Assembly: GCA_934486895.1 (NCBI GenBank)
Contig: CAKSQZ010000005.1
Span: forward strand, 1-64,000
Origin: an uncultured Eubacteriales bacterium
Lineage (GTDB): Bacteria > Bacillota > Clostridia > Oscillospirales > Acutalibacteraceae
Length of the DNA: 64,000 nt
Reading direction: 5' to 3'
The position numbers were made by a program, and so were the translations under genes. Positions within the stretch are counted from its first letter, which is position 1, and every line of letters begins with the position of its first letter. Below the pieces are notes generated by a model that searched no databases, was not told the DNA's origin, and saw only the letters and a list, made by a program, of their open reading frames with translations. Below are positions 32,410 to 41,644 of the stretch, one piece after another.

Positions 32410-35016
32410 TTATTTGCCGTAGTAAGCGTTGAGATACATCTGCTTGATCTCGCTCATCAGCGGGTATCTCGGGTTTGCGCCCGTGCACTGATCGTCAAAC
32501 GCCTGCTCTGTCATATCGTCAAGTCTGTCAAGGAAGTCCTTCTCATCGATACCGTAATCCTTGATAGTCTTTTTGATTCCGACTCTTTCCTTGAGGTCAT
32601 CGATCGCCTTGATAAGGTTCTCGAGCTTCTCGCTGTCGTTCTTGCCCTTGATACCGAGATAATCGGCAACTTCGGCATATCTGGCTAAGGTATGCGGATG
32701 ATCGTACTGCGGGAATGTACCCATCTTAGCAGGAACTTCCTCTGCATTGAAACGCAGAACTTCATCTATCATAAGTGCATTTGCAATACCGTGAGGCAGG
32801 TGGTGGAACGCACCGAGCTTATGAGCCATGGAGTGGCAGACGCCGAGGAATGCATTTGCAAATGCCATACCTGCCATTGTTGCCGCATGAGCCATCTTCT
32901 CACGCGCTACCGGATCGTTCGGGCCGTTGTCATAAGCTCTCGGAAGATACTCGAAGATGACCTTGAGTGAACGCAGAGCCAGACCGTCTGTGAAGTCTGT
33001 TGCCATCATGGAAGCGTAAGCTTCAAGAGCATGAGTTACAGCATCGATACCGGAAGCGGAGGTGAGTCCCTTAGGAGCGGTCATGTGCATATCCGCATCG
33101 ATGATAGCCATGTTCGGGAGCAGCTCATAGTCAGCCAGCGGATACTTTGTGCCTGTTGTTTCATCGGTGATAACCGCGAACGGTGTGACCTCAGAACCTG
33201 TACCTGCGGATGTCGGAACAGCGATGAAGTATGCTTTCTCGCCCATCTTCGGGAAGGTGTAGACTCTCTTTCTGATATCCATGAAACGCATAGCCATATC
33301 AAGGAAGTCTGCTTCGGGATGCTCATAGAGAACCCACATGATCTTTGCAGCGTCCATTGCGGAACCGCCGCCGATAGCGATGATTGTGTCCGGCTCAAAC
33401 GACTTCATCAGCTCTGCGCCTTCTCTTGCGCAAGCGAGCGACGGATCGGGAGCTACATTGTAGAATGTTGTGTGGACAATGCCCATTTCATCGAGCTTAT
33501 CGGTGATCGGCTTTGTATAGCCGTTTTTGTAAAGGAAGCTATCTGTTACGATAAATGCTTTCTTCTTGCCCATGACATCCTTAAGCTCTGCCAATGCAAC
33601 CGGCAGGCAGCCTTTCTTCAAATAAACCTTCTCAGGCGCTCTGAACCAAAGCATATTTTCCCTTCTTTCGGCTACTGTTTTGATGTTGATAAGATGCTTT
33701 ACGCCGACATTCTCGGATACCGAGTTGCCGCCCCACGAACCGCAGCCGAGGGTAAGCGACGGAGCAAGCTTGAAGTTATACAGATCGCCGATACCGCCCT
33801 GCGAAGACGGGGTGTTTACAAGAATACGGCAGGTCTTCATCTTTGCCGCAAAACGGTCTATCTTTTCGCGTTCGTTTACAGCGTCGAGGTAGATGCTCGA
33901 TGTGTGGCCGTAACCACCGTCTGCAACAAGTCTCTCAGCCTTCGCAAAAGCATCGTCGATCGTTTTAGCCTTATACATTGCGAGGACCGGAGAAAGCTTC
34001 TCATGTGCAAATTCTTCGGAAAGCTCAACGCTCTCGACTTCACCGATGAGAATCTTTGTTGATTCCGGAACAGTAACGCCTGCGAGTGCCGCGATCGTTA
34101 CAGGTTTCTGGCCAACGATCTTAGCGTTAAGCGAGCCGTTGATAATAATAGTCTTTCTGACTTTCTCTGTTTCATCTGCATTGAGGAAATAGCAGCCTCT
34201 GTCGGCAAACTCTTTCTTAACTGCTTTGTAAACTTTATCGAGGACGATAACGCTCTGCTCAGAAGCGCAGATCATACCGTTATCAAATGTTTTTGAATGG
34301 ATTATCGAGTTTACTGCGAGCTTGATGTCCGCAGTGTCATCGATGATGGCAGGTGTGTTACCTGCGCCGACACCGAGCGCCGGCTTACCGCTCGAATAAG
34401 CTGCCTTGACCATGCCGGGGCCGCCTGTTGCGAGGATAATATCTGCCTCTTTCATGATGAGGTTTGTCATATCGAGCGACGGAACATCGATCCAGCCGAT
34501 AAGGTTTTCAGGTGCACCTGCCGCAACTGCCGCTTCGAGGACCACCTTGGCAGCCTCGATCGTGGACTTCTTTGCTCTCGGGTGCGGGCTGATAATGATA
34601 CCGTTTCTGGTTTTCAGCGCAATAAGTGTTTTGAAGATAGCGGTCGATGTGGGGTTGGTCGTCGGAATGACTGCTGCGATAACGCCGATCGGCTCTGCGA
34701 TCTTCATTGTGCCTGCCGACTTATCTTCTTCGATAACACCGCAAGTCTTGGTATTCTTATACGCATTATAGATATACTCCGATGCGTAGTGATTCTTTAT
34801 GATCTTGTCTTCAACAACGCCCATGCCTGTCTCTTCGACTGCGAGCTTTGCAAGCGGGATTCTCATTTTGTTTGCTGCGATCGCCGCCGCCTGGAAGATC
34901 TTATCCACCTGCTCCTGTGTGTAGGTAGAATACTTCTGCTGAGCCGCTTTGACCTCTTTCAGTCTTGCTTCGAGCGCCTCAACGCTGTCAACGATAGGAT
35001 ACTTGGTTTCACTCAT
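32410..35016 (-). CDS. adhE: Bifunctional acetaldehyde-CoA/alcohol dehydrogenase
   Basis: 868 residues, full length for AdhE. N-terminal aldehyde dehydrogenase half: GVIAAVIPTTNPTSTAIFKT, nucleophile Cys in FDNGMICASEQSV. C-terminal iron-dependent alcohol dehydrogenase half: GGGSAMDAAKIMWV, and iron ligands in HALEAYASMMATDFTDGLAL and LGVCHSMAHKLGAFHHLPHG. AdhE turns acetyl-CoA to ethanol, consuming two NADH, and forms spirosomes. Its promoter has paired ATATCGATAT sites shared with rex, and Rex is encoded just upstream, so control by NADH/NAD ratio is expected. Confidence 0.98.
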   Translation of the reverse strand: MSETKYPIVDSVEALEARLKEVKAAQQKYSTYTQEQVDKIFQAAAIAANKMRIPLAKLAVEETGMGVVEDKIIKNHYASEYIYNAYKNTKTCGVIEEDKSAGTMKIAEPIGVIAAVIPTTNPTSTAIFKTLIALKTRNGIIISPHPRAKKSTIEAAKVVLEAAVAAGAPENLIGWIDVPSLDMTNLIMKEADIILATGGPGMVKAAYSSGKPALGVGAGNTPAIIDDTADIKLAVNSIIHSKTFDNGMICASEQSVIVLDKVYKAVKKEFADRGCYFLNADETEKVRKTIIINGSLNAKIVGQKPVTIAALAGVTVPESTKILIGEVESVELSEEFAHEKLSPVLAMYKAKTIDDAFAKAERLVADGGYGHTSSIYLDAVNEREKIDRFAAKMKTCRILVNTPSSQGGIGDLYNFKLAPSLTLGCGSWGGNSVSENVGVKHLINIKTVAERRENMLWFRAPEKVYLKKGCLPVALAELKDVMGKKKAFIVTDSFLYKNGYTKPITDKLDEMGIVHTTFYNVAPDPSLACAREGAELMKSFEPDTIIAIGGGSAMDAAKIMWVLYEHPEADFLDMAMRFMDIRKRVYTFPKMGEKAYFIAVPTSAGTGSEVTPFAVITDETTGTKYPLADYELLPNMAIIDADMHMTAPKGLTSASGIDAVTHALEAYASMMATDFTDGLALRSLKVIFEYLPRAYDNGPNDPVAREKMAHAATMAGMAFANAFLGVCHSMAHKLGAFHHLPHGIANALMIDEVLRFNAEEVPAKMGTFPQYDHPHTLARYAEVADYLGIKGKNDSEKLENLIKAIDDLKERVGIKKTIKDYGIDEKDFLDRLDDMTEQAFDDQCTGANPRYPLMSEIKQMYLNAYYGK

Positions 35017-35077
35017 TCTTGAATGCCCTCCTTGATTGTCTTGAGTAAAAGGGGTGTTTCCCTTTTTCCTTGTGTTT

Positions 35078-35143
35078 ATTATACTATATCAAAAAAGATA
35101 TGTAAAATATAAAAAAGATATATCGATATGCTTTTATCGATAT
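35078..35143 (-). promoter_or_regulatory. adhE promoter with paired ATCGAT sites upstream
   Basis: Minus strand: TTTACA (35101-35106), 17 bp, TATAAT (35078-35083). About 14 bp upstream of the -35, two ATCGATAT sites lie 14 bp apart (35120-35129 and 35134-35143; the second reads TTATCGATAT). This is an activator-like position and fits a LysR-type or a Rex-type dimer pair. The same pair is upstream of rex. Confidence 0.7.
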
Positions 35144-35169
35144 GAGGTTATCTTTTTGTATAAATTAGC

Positions 35170-36090
35170 TCACAGCGAGCGTTTGGTTTTGGTTAATTCG
35201 TCAATAAACATATCGTCAAGCTGAGTCAACGTGTGATCCTTTTTGTAAATAAGCACATCTTTATAAACTTTTGCGTTTGCGCGGCACGGAATTTGGACAA
35301 GATTGCACTTCTCCAGAATTTCCTTCGGCACCGGCGCTTCCCACATGAAAACATTATTATTGAAGATAAAAAGATCAAGCTGGCTGCCTCGCTCAAATAT
35401 ATTGATATATTTATCAACATTTCTGTTCTCTTCCTCTTTGCGGATTATCGCTTCGGGAACAGACGGAACAAACGGATCGGGCTGCTGGATCTGAAAATAA
35501 GGCGCGAGATCCTCCGGATTGATATTATCCCTATTAGCAAGCGGATGATCCTTAGACATCAGAACACTGTGGCGGAACTCAAATATAAGCTCATATTTAA
35601 AGTTCTTTTCTTCAAAAAGATCTTTGAAATACTTATCATAAGCCGATGAATAGCGAACGATCGCCATATCATAATCAACATTGAGAATGTTACTGATGGC
35701 GCGCATTGCATTTGTTTCTTTGTAATAGATATCGGTCGGAGTATTGCGGTCGAGCCGACCGACAAAGTCGGTGAATGCACGGGAGATGTAATATGTTCTC
35801 GGAACGGAAATCTTGAAACCTGTGCTCGTCTTGCGTTCGCCGCGATAAATATCTTCTACCTCTTCGACCTGTGCGATTATTCTTTTGGCATAGGTGAGAA
35901 ATTCTTCTCCCTGTGCTGTCGGGATAACGCCTTTTGAAGTGCGCTTGAATATTTCGATGCCGAGAGAATCTTCAAGCTCTCTTATAGCTCTCGAAAGATT
36001 TGGCTGCCCCATATACAGATTTTCGGCCGCTTTGGTGATAGACGCAGTCTTGGCGACCTCAACCGCATACTTTAAATGAAGCAAATTCAT
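35170..36090 (-). CDS. LysR-family transcriptional regulator
   Basis: 306 residues. N-terminal winged HTH: LKYAVEVAKTASITKAAENL then YMGQPNLSRAIRELEDSLG. A periplasmic-binding-like effector domain follows from about residue 90. The gene lies between rex (upstream) and adhE (downstream), all in one direction. The ATATCGATAT pairs upstream of both are within reach of T-N11-A type LysR sites, so this protein is the main alternative to Rex as their reader. The effector is unknown. Confidence 0.9.
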   Translation of the reverse strand: MNLLHLKYAVEVAKTASITKAAENLYMGQPNLSRAIRELEDSLGIEIFKRTSKGVIPTAQGEEFLTYAKRIIAQVEEVEDIYRGERKTSTGFKISVPRTYYISRAFTDFVGRLDRNTPTDIYYKETNAMRAISNILNVDYDMAIVRYSSAYDKYFKDLFEEKNFKYELIFEFRHSVLMSKDHPLANRDNINPEDLAPYFQIQQPDPFVPSVPEAIIRKEEENRNVDKYINIFERGSQLDLFIFNNNVFMWEAPVPKEILEKCNLVQIPCRANAKVYKDVLIYKKDHTLTQLDDMFIDELTKTKRSL

Positions 36091-36131
36091 AATAATTCCC
36101 TGCCTTTATCAGATTTTTGCGATTCCCCTTT

Positions 36132-36761
36132 TCAGCTTTCCCCGCCCTCGAGATGTTTAGACAAAATCGCGAGCGATGAAGCCAGATTTTCGTTTTCAAC
36201 GACGACTCCCGCAGGAACTTTTAAAATTGTGGGGGCAAAGTTCCAAACGGCGCGGATACCGAGCCGAACGAGCGTATCGCACACTTCCTGAGCAGCAGAT
36301 GCCGGAACTGTTATGATACCCAGCTTTATATTTTCATCTCTGCAGACCTGCTGAAGGTGCGACATGGGAAGCACCCTCATACCGCTCGGAGCGTTCTCGC
36401 ACGCCTCCGAATCACGGTCAAAAGCCGCAACAATATTCAAGCCGTAGTCGCCGAATCCGCTGTACGACATGAGAGCCTTGCCGAGATTACCCGCTCCGAT
36501 AAGCACTGATTTGTTTTCGGAACCGCAATCAAGGTATTGCTCGATTTGAACTATAAGATCTTCGACATTATATCCGGTCTTGGGCTTCCCCTTACCCGAG
36601 ATCGAACCGAGATCTTTTCTGACCTGAACATCGCCGAGTCCGAAAACATCGGCTAATGCTGTTGCAGAGATATTATCGCGGCTGCCGCGCACCGACTTCA
36701 GATAATGAAGATACACCGGCAGGCGGCGCAGCGTTTGAACTGAAATTGATTTGTTCTCCAT
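36132..36761 (-). CDS. rex: Redox-sensing transcriptional repressor Rex
   Basis: 209 residues. A winged HTH (SVQTLRRLPVYLHYLKSVRG, then SATALADVFGLGDVQVRKDL) is followed by a Rossmann domain with VLIGAGNLGKALMSY and FDRDSEACENAPSG. Rex binds operators when NADH/NAD is low and leaves DNA when NADH rises, so that adhE and hydrogenase genes are switched on. The textbook Rex site TTGTTAA-N4-TTAACAA was not found near rex or adhE. The 14-bp-spaced pair upstream may be the local operator. Confidence 0.95.
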   Translation of the reverse strand: MENKSISVQTLRRLPVYLHYLKSVRGSRDNISATALADVFGLGDVQVRKDLGSISGKGKPKTGYNVEDLIVQIEQYLDCGSENKSVLIGAGNLGKALMSYSGFGDYGLNIVAAFDRDSEACENAPSGMRVLPMSHLQQVCRDENIKLGIITVPASAAQEVCDTLVRLGIRAVWNFAPTILKVPAGVVVENENLASSLAILSKHLEGGES

Positions 36762-36825
36762 AAAAACACGATCCTTTCACAGAATTGTCCGTGTTATATT
36801 GTAACGCATTTTAATATTGCGTGCT

Positions 36826-36849
36826 ATATCGATATTTTGATATCGATAT
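36826..36849. promoter_or_regulatory. Paired ATATCGATAT sites upstream of rex
   Basis: ATATCGATAT at 36826-36835 and 36840-36849, start-to-start 14 bp, centred about 75 bp before ATG 36761. The site pair and spacing repeat those before adhE. The rex promoter has no clear -35, as in activator-dependent promoters. Confidence 0.7.
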
Positions 36850-36937
36850 ATAAGTATTTATATAATCCGTTACCGCTTATGGCGCAAGCTGCGTTTATAT
36901 GTATTTATATGGAAAACTATGTGGAAAATATGAAGAA

Positions 36938-38110
36938 CTATACTTTCAGAACTCCGCTTTTGTCGATAACAGACACGACTTCGCGAAGTTTGTCCTCCGG
37001 CAGAACCAGCGCGAAACGCACATAACCCTCGCCGTGTTCACCGAACGCACTGCCAGGTGTGCAGACGATGCCCGCCTTTTCCATAAGTTGAACGCAGAAC
37101 TCTTCGGACGACGAAAAACCGCTCGGTATCGGTGCCCAGACAAACATTGTGCCCTGACTGTTCGGAACATCCCAGCCGACAGAACGAAGTCCGCCGCACA
37201 AAGCATCTCTTCTTTTGCGGTATTCCTCGCACTGCTTTTCAACACCGTCAAACGGCTGTTTGAGCGCCTCGATCGCACCGAGCTGGATCGGCAGAAATGT
37301 GCCGAAATCATACTGTGTGCGAAGAAGCTTTACGGCGTCAATCAATTCGCGGTTGCCGATCAAAAACGATATTCTCGCGCCTGTTACATTGAAGCTTTTT
37401 GAAAGCGAGAAAAATTCCGCTCCCTGCTCCTTTGCACCTTTGAACCTAAGGAATGAGCCGCCTTTTTTACCATCAAAAATAATATCGGAATAAGCGTTAT
37501 CGTGGATCAGGATGATATCATTCTTTTGGCAGAAATCTATCGCTTTTTCATAAACACTGTCCGGTGCGACACTGCAGACCGGATTATACGGATATGAAAT
37601 AACCATCATTTTTGTGGCTGCAGCGATATCGGGCGAAATACTGTCGAAATCGGGGAGAAAGCCGTTCTCCCTTTTAAGCGGATAAAACACCGGCTTACCG
37701 CCGCCGAGCACCGCGCCCGCTTCAAACACGGGATAACCCGGATCGGGCAGCAGAACGATATCGCCCTCATTGAGGATAGCCATACCGAGATGACCCATAC
37801 CCTCCTGTGTGCCGTGAACTCCGACGATCTCATCACGTTCGATCGACACGCCGAAGCGGCGTTTATAATAATCGCGGACAGCATCGATCAATTCGGGAAT
37901 ATCGCGCAGAGTATATCCGTAATTATGCGGATCGGCGCTTGCTTTCGATATTGCCTCCGTGACGCTCTTAGGCGCTAAAAAATCAGGTGTGCCGACAGAG
38001 AGATCATATATTTTCCGCCCTTTTGCTTCAAGCTCAAGCCGACGCTGATTAAGCGCGGCGAAAATGCCTGTTTTGAAATGAGAGAGCCTTTGGGCGGGGA
38101 TTATATTCAT
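36938..38110 (-). CDS. Class I/II pyridoxal phosphate aminotransferase (LL-diaminopimelate aminotransferase-like)
   Basis: 390 residues. Fold-type I motifs are present: YDLSVGTPDFLAP, YGYTLRDIPELIDAVRDYY, ISYPYNPVCSVAP, the Schiff-base Lys in SLSKSFNVTGARISF, and VRFALVLPED near the end. Similarity is strongest to DapL-like and aspartate aminotransferase-like proteins of Clostridia, and the substrate cannot be set from sequence. It is a single leftward gene, divergent or separate from rex by about 180 bp. A role in lysine/peptidoglycan precursor synthesis is one option. Confidence 0.85.
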   Translation of the reverse strand: MNIIPAQRLSHFKTGIFAALNQRRLELEAKGRKIYDLSVGTPDFLAPKSVTEAISKASADPHNYGYTLRDIPELIDAVRDYYKRRFGVSIERDEIVGVHGTQEGMGHLGMAILNEGDIVLLPDPGYPVFEAGAVLGGGKPVFYPLKRENGFLPDFDSISPDIAAATKMMVISYPYNPVCSVAPDSVYEKAIDFCQKNDIILIHDNAYSDIIFDGKKGGSFLRFKGAKEQGAEFFSLSKSFNVTGARISFLIGNRELIDAVKLLRTQYDFGTFLPIQLGAIEALKQPFDGVEKQCEEYRKRRDALCGGLRSVGWDVPNSQGTMFVWAPIPSGFSSSEEFCVQLMEKAGIVCTPGSAFGEHGEGYVRFALVLPEDKLREVVSVIDKSGVLKV

Positions 38111-38253
38111 CTTAAACGCTTCCTCTTTTTTTTAATTAAATACGGCATAAAGCGACACCTTACACCGCTGTTTTCATTTTATCATTACGCGATAAAAAAG
38201 TCAATACCGCTTTACGGTATAAACACAACTTATCTTCTGCGTTTTTTCAAAAA

Positions 38254-38280
38254 AACCGCCGAAATAACATCGACGGTTTT
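38254..38280 (-). terminator. Terminator of the ECF S-component gene
   Basis: Minus strand: AAACCGTCG..CGGCGGTTT stem over ATGTTATTT, followed by a run of T. Confidence 0.8.
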
Positions 38281-38298
38281 TAATGAACATATTGATGA

Positions 38299-38808
38299 TC
38301 AGCCTTGTATTACCTTTGTGAGCTTGATCTTATCGAAAATCGCAACAAGGACATAAGCGAGCACGATTCCTGCGACTGCCTGCACAAGGTTGCCGGGGAT
38401 ACTTGCCGCCGCCGCGAAGCCTTTGCCGAAGATAACGCCTGCCCAGAAGAAATAACCGAGTACCATTATCGCTTCTGCGCTGACTGCCGCGATAATACGC
38501 GATACATATTTATTAAGCGGCGTTCTGACAATGAGTGCGCAGACGAGCGCCATCAAAGCCTTGATTATCAAAGTGGCCGGGACATACGACATATAGCCCG
38601 AAAACGCATCGGCAAGGCACGAGCCGATTCCTGCTGCGAGAGCGCCGTAGACCGGGCCTAAAAGAAATCCCGAAAGCAGCACGAAGCAGTCACCGATGTT
38701 GACATAGCCGCCCATTGGGGACGGGATCTGGACCACCATTGTCGAAACGCAGCAGAGCGCTGCAAGCAATGCCGAAAAAACGAGCTTTTGCAAATTCTTG
38801 TTCTTCAT
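38299..38808 (-). CDS. ECF transporter S component, vitamin or precursor uptake
   Basis: 169 residues from ATG 38808 (AAGGA upstream; a TTG-started longer frame lacks a ribosome site). Six hydrophobic segments, with the S-component pattern LVFSALLAALCCVSTMVVQI then GGYVNIGDCFVLLSGFLLGP and GALAAGIGSCLADAFSGY. The protein captures the substrate and uses a shared EcfAAT module encoded elsewhere. It is divergent from a MocR regulator that typically responds to pyridoxal phosphate, so vitamin B6 (PdxU-like) is the favoured substrate; this is inference. A TTGATAATATCAA palindrome lies in the shared region. Confidence 0.87.
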   Translation of the reverse strand: MKNKNLQKLVFSALLAALCCVSTMVVQIPSPMGGYVNIGDCFVLLSGFLLGPVYGALAAGIGSCLADAFSGYMSYVPATLIIKALMALVCALIVRTPLNKYVSRIIAAVSAEAIMVLGYFFWAGVIFGKGFAAAASIPGNLVQAVAGIVLAYVLVAIFDKIKLTKVIQG

Positions 38809-38877
38809 AAAAAATCCTTCTTTCACACTCAATAAATAACCTCTTGCAAGTTTGGTTTGAGTATATTATAATATAAA

Positions 38878-38890
38878 TTGATAATATCAA
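38878..38890. promoter_or_regulatory. Palindrome TTGATAATATCAA between the ECF and MocR genes
   Basis: A perfect 13-bp palindrome in the 129-bp divergent region, close to AT-rich promoter sequence of both genes. It is a candidate MocR operator, although MocR proteins often use direct repeats. Confidence 0.4.
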
Positions 38891-38937
38891 AATAGCCATT
38901 TTAATGTTTTTTAATAATACCAGATTGGAGATATTTT

Positions 38938-40332
38938 ATGCTGACTTACGATATGGAATCGAGAGGTGCTCTTTCGATGTATGATTATCTTTACAGATGT
39001 ATACGCGATGACATTTGCAAAGGAAAGCTGAAGGAAGGCGAAAAGCTGCCGTCAAAGCGCACGCTCGCAGAGCATTTGGGCGTTAGCGTTATAACGATCG
39101 AAAACGCCTATGCACAGCTTGCCGCAGAGGGTTATATCTCACCTGTTGAAAAACGCGGTTACTTTATCTGCTTCACTGCGGACGAGTATCACACCGAAAC
39201 AAATAATGTGAAAGCGGCAGACATAGAACAAAAAAACGATGTAAAACCGTTTGCCGATTTTGTTTCAAACTCGATGAGAGCGGAATATTTTCCGTTTTCG
39301 GTTTGGGCGAAGCTTATGCGCCGGGCACTTTCCGAATCGGAGAGCGTTATGCTCAGCGCCGACGGCACAGGGGGATCGATGCTGCTCAGGACAGCGATAG
39401 CGGATTATCTTCGCCGATGCAGGGCGATGAGCGTTGAGCCGGAGCAGGTTATTGTAGGCGCGGGAACGGAATACTTATACAATCTGCTTATTCAGCTTCT
39501 CGGACGGGATAAGATCTATGCAACAGAGGATCCCGGATATTTGAAAATCTCGCAGATATACAGTCTTTGCGGCGTCGGATGCGAGCGGATAGAAATGGAT
39601 CGCGACGGCATTTTGCCCGAACGGCTTGACGAATGCGGCGCAAAAGTCGTGCATATTTCGCCCTCGCACCATTATCCGACAGGGACTGTCACACCGGCTA
39701 AAAGACGCGGCGAGCTTATTGAATGGGCGGACAAGGCAGACGGATATATTATCGAGGATGATTATGACAGTGAGTTTCGTTTTTCCGGCAGACCTATCGC
39801 GACAATGCAGAGCCGCGACAGTTTCGGCAGGGTCATATACATCAACACATTCTCAAAGAGCTTATCTCCGTCGCTTCGTATTTCCTACATGGTTTTGCCG
39901 CATAGACTTCTAAATCAATTTTACAAAAAGCTCGGTGTTTATTCGAGCACTGTGCCTGCGATAATGCAGCATACTCTTGCTCAATTTATCAGCGAGGGGT
40001 GGTTTGAGAGACATATCAACCGAATGAAAAACCGATATCGAATCTGCCGAGATATTGTTATTTCGGCAATACAAAAAAGCCGATTTGCCGATATTGCGCA
40101 GATCGAAGAAGCAGATTCGGGGCTACACTTTATTTTGAAGCTCAACACCGATACTCCCGACAGCGAAATAATAAAAAAGGCAGCGGCAAACGGGATCCGT
40201 TTGTCCTGCCTTAATGATCACTCGACAAAGCCGAGAAAGGAATATGAACACCGCCTTATTATCAACTATTCCGGCGTTGATCCGCAGAGGATAGCTGACG
40301 CTGTTTCGCGAATGGAAAAGGCGATGCTTTGA
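38938..40332 (+). CDS. MocR-type regulator (GntR HTH fused to aminotransferase domain)
   Basis: 464 residues. The N-terminal GntR winged HTH (residues 15-75) has LKEGEKLPSKRTLAEHLGVS. A fold-type I aminotransferase domain follows, with the pyridoxal phosphate Lys in TFSKSLSPSLRISYM and YIIEDDYDSEFRFSG. PdxR/MocR proteins sense pyridoxal phosphate and control vitamin B6 genes; the divergent ECF S component is a likely target. The stop lies four bases from the convergent mnmA stop, with no terminator between them. Confidence 0.9.
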   Translation: MLTYDMESRGALSMYDYLYRCIRDDICKGKLKEGEKLPSKRTLAEHLGVSVITIENAYAQLAAEGYISPVEKRGYFICFTADEYHTETNNVKAADIEQKNDVKPFADFVSNSMRAEYFPFSVWAKLMRRALSESESVMLSADGTGGSMLLRTAIADYLRRCRAMSVEPEQVIVGAGTEYLYNLLIQLLGRDKIYATEDPGYLKISQIYSLCGVGCERIEMDRDGILPERLDECGAKVVHISPSHHYPTGTVTPAKRRGELIEWADKADGYIIEDDYDSEFRFSGRPIATMQSRDSFGRVIYINTFSKSLSPSLRISYMVLPHRLLNQFYKKLGVYSSTVPAIMQHTLAQFISEGWFERHINRMKNRYRICRDIVISAIQKSRFADIAQIEEADSGLHFILKLNTDTPDSEIIKKAAANGIRLSCLNDHSTKPRKEYEHRLIINYSGVDPQRIADAVSRMEKAML

Positions 40333-40336
40333 TATT

Positions 40337-41410
40337 TTATTTTTCGATAGTTCCGCCGCCGAGCACGGTATCGCCGTCATAGAAAACGACCGCCTGACCC
40401 GGTGTTATCGCTCTTGCGGGCTCATAGAAGCTGACCTTGACGCCATCGCCGTCACTGCTGACAAAAGCGCGCTGTGCAGGCCCGTTATATCGGATCTTTG
40501 CCATACATTCGATACCCTCCTTCGGCAGTTTATCAAACGCGATCCAATTGAGATCATCGGCAAAAAGCTCGGTTTTGAATGTGTCGGAATTGTTGCCGAG
40601 GATAACGCGGTTATTCTTCGGGTCAAGTCCGCAGACAAACATCGGTTTGCCGAAAGTCATGCCTAAGTGCTTACGCTGACCGACGGTATAGTGAATAATG
40701 CCGCGGTGTCTGCCGATGACATTGCCGCTTGTGTCCACAAAGTCTCCGGGAGAGCTTTTATAGCCTCTGCTCTCGATGAACGAGGCATAGTCATTGTCCT
40801 TGACAAAGCAGATCTCCTGCGAATCGGGTTTATCGAAAACAGGGATACCGAGAGCCTGCGCTTTTTCTCTGACCTCGGGTTTTTCCATTGTGCCTATCGG
40901 CAAAAGAAGATGAGATAACTGACGCTGAGTTAAAGTGTAGAGCGCATAGGTCTGATCCTTTTTATCGGTGACGGAGCGGCGCAGAAGATATCTGCCGTTT
41001 TCATTGGCGACTATACCGTAGTGACCGGTTGCGATATAGTCAAATCCGAGCACCAGTGCTCTGCGCAGGAATTCCTCGAACTTCACTGTTCGGTTGCACA
41101 TGACGCAGGGGTTTGGTGTTCTGCCTCTAGTGTATTCCGAAACAAAAGGAGTGATAACATTCTGCTCGAAATTCTCTTTGAAATTCAGAACATGATATCT
41201 GATACCGAGCCGATTGGCGACTGCGCGGGCATCGTCCACCGCAGAAAGTGAACAGCATCCGCGGGTTATTTTCTCTTCTTCATCGGAAATATCGGGCCAT
41301 ATCTGCATGGTCGCGCCTTCGACATCATAGCCCGCTTCAAGCAGCATTGCCGCCGCGACCGATGAATCGACGCCGCCGCTCATTGCCACCAAAACTCTCT
41401 TTTTCTCCAT
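40337..41410 (-). CDS. mnmA: tRNA-specific 2-thiouridylase
   Basis: 357 residues. PP-loop ATP site [17 protein letters not shown]; catalytic Cys in NPCVMCNRTVKF and DSQEICFV; IHYTVGQRKHLG downstream. MnmA puts sulfur on U34 of tRNA-Lys, Glu and Gln. ATG 41410 follows AGGG at nine bases; a TTG three codons earlier is less likely. The gene has no cotranscribed IscS-like partner visible. The 225 bases upstream (41420-41644) contain only short frames of 20 codons or fewer, which may be decayed remnants. Confidence 0.97.
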   Translation of the reverse strand: MEKKRVLVAMSGGVDSSVAAAMLLEAGYDVEGATMQIWPDISDEEEKITRGCCSLSAVDDARAVANRLGIRYHVLNFKENFEQNVITPFVSEYTRGRTPNPCVMCNRTVKFEEFLRRALVLGFDYIATGHYGIVANENGRYLLRRSVTDKKDQTYALYTLTQRQLSHLLLPIGTMEKPEVREKAQALGIPVFDKPDSQEICFVKDNDYASFIESRGYKSSPGDFVDTSGNVIGRHRGIIHYTVGQRKHLGMTFGKPMFVCGLDPKNNRVILGNNSDTFKTELFADDLNWIAFDKLPKEGIECMAKIRYNGPAQRAFVSSDGDGVKVSFYEPARAITPGQAVVFYDGDTVLGGGTIEK

Positions 41411-41644
41411 TGTCACCAACCCTGAGCTTTTTTAATGAAATATTAGCATACTTTCGGTATTGTGTCAAGCAAGCGAAACTAAGAGGTGAAAAAATTTTTA
41501 TAAGGACAGGTTGAAACAGATGTTGGAAAGGTTCGGTGTAAAGAAATATGAACCCAACATTTTGAATATCACTTACGAAGACTAAACGATTTTGGAGTGG
41601 TGTAGAGATGAAAATATTAAGAGTTAAATTTCTCTTTGTAAAAT

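Noticed and set aside
33031..34062. 343-codon plus-strand frame inside adhE
   Set aside because: It is the antisense of a certain gene, with a Cys/Arg/Asp-rich composition and no ribosome site; codon bias in adhE leaves this frame open.
35017..36850. Canonical Rex box TTGTTAA-N4-TTAACAA
   Set aside because: Searched by eye around rex and adhE and not seen; only the ATATCGATAT pairs are there.
41520..41640. Two very short plus-strand frames (about 20 codons each) upstream of the MATE gene's 3' end
   Set aside because: They have no supporting similarity or paired structure; at most decayed gene fragments.
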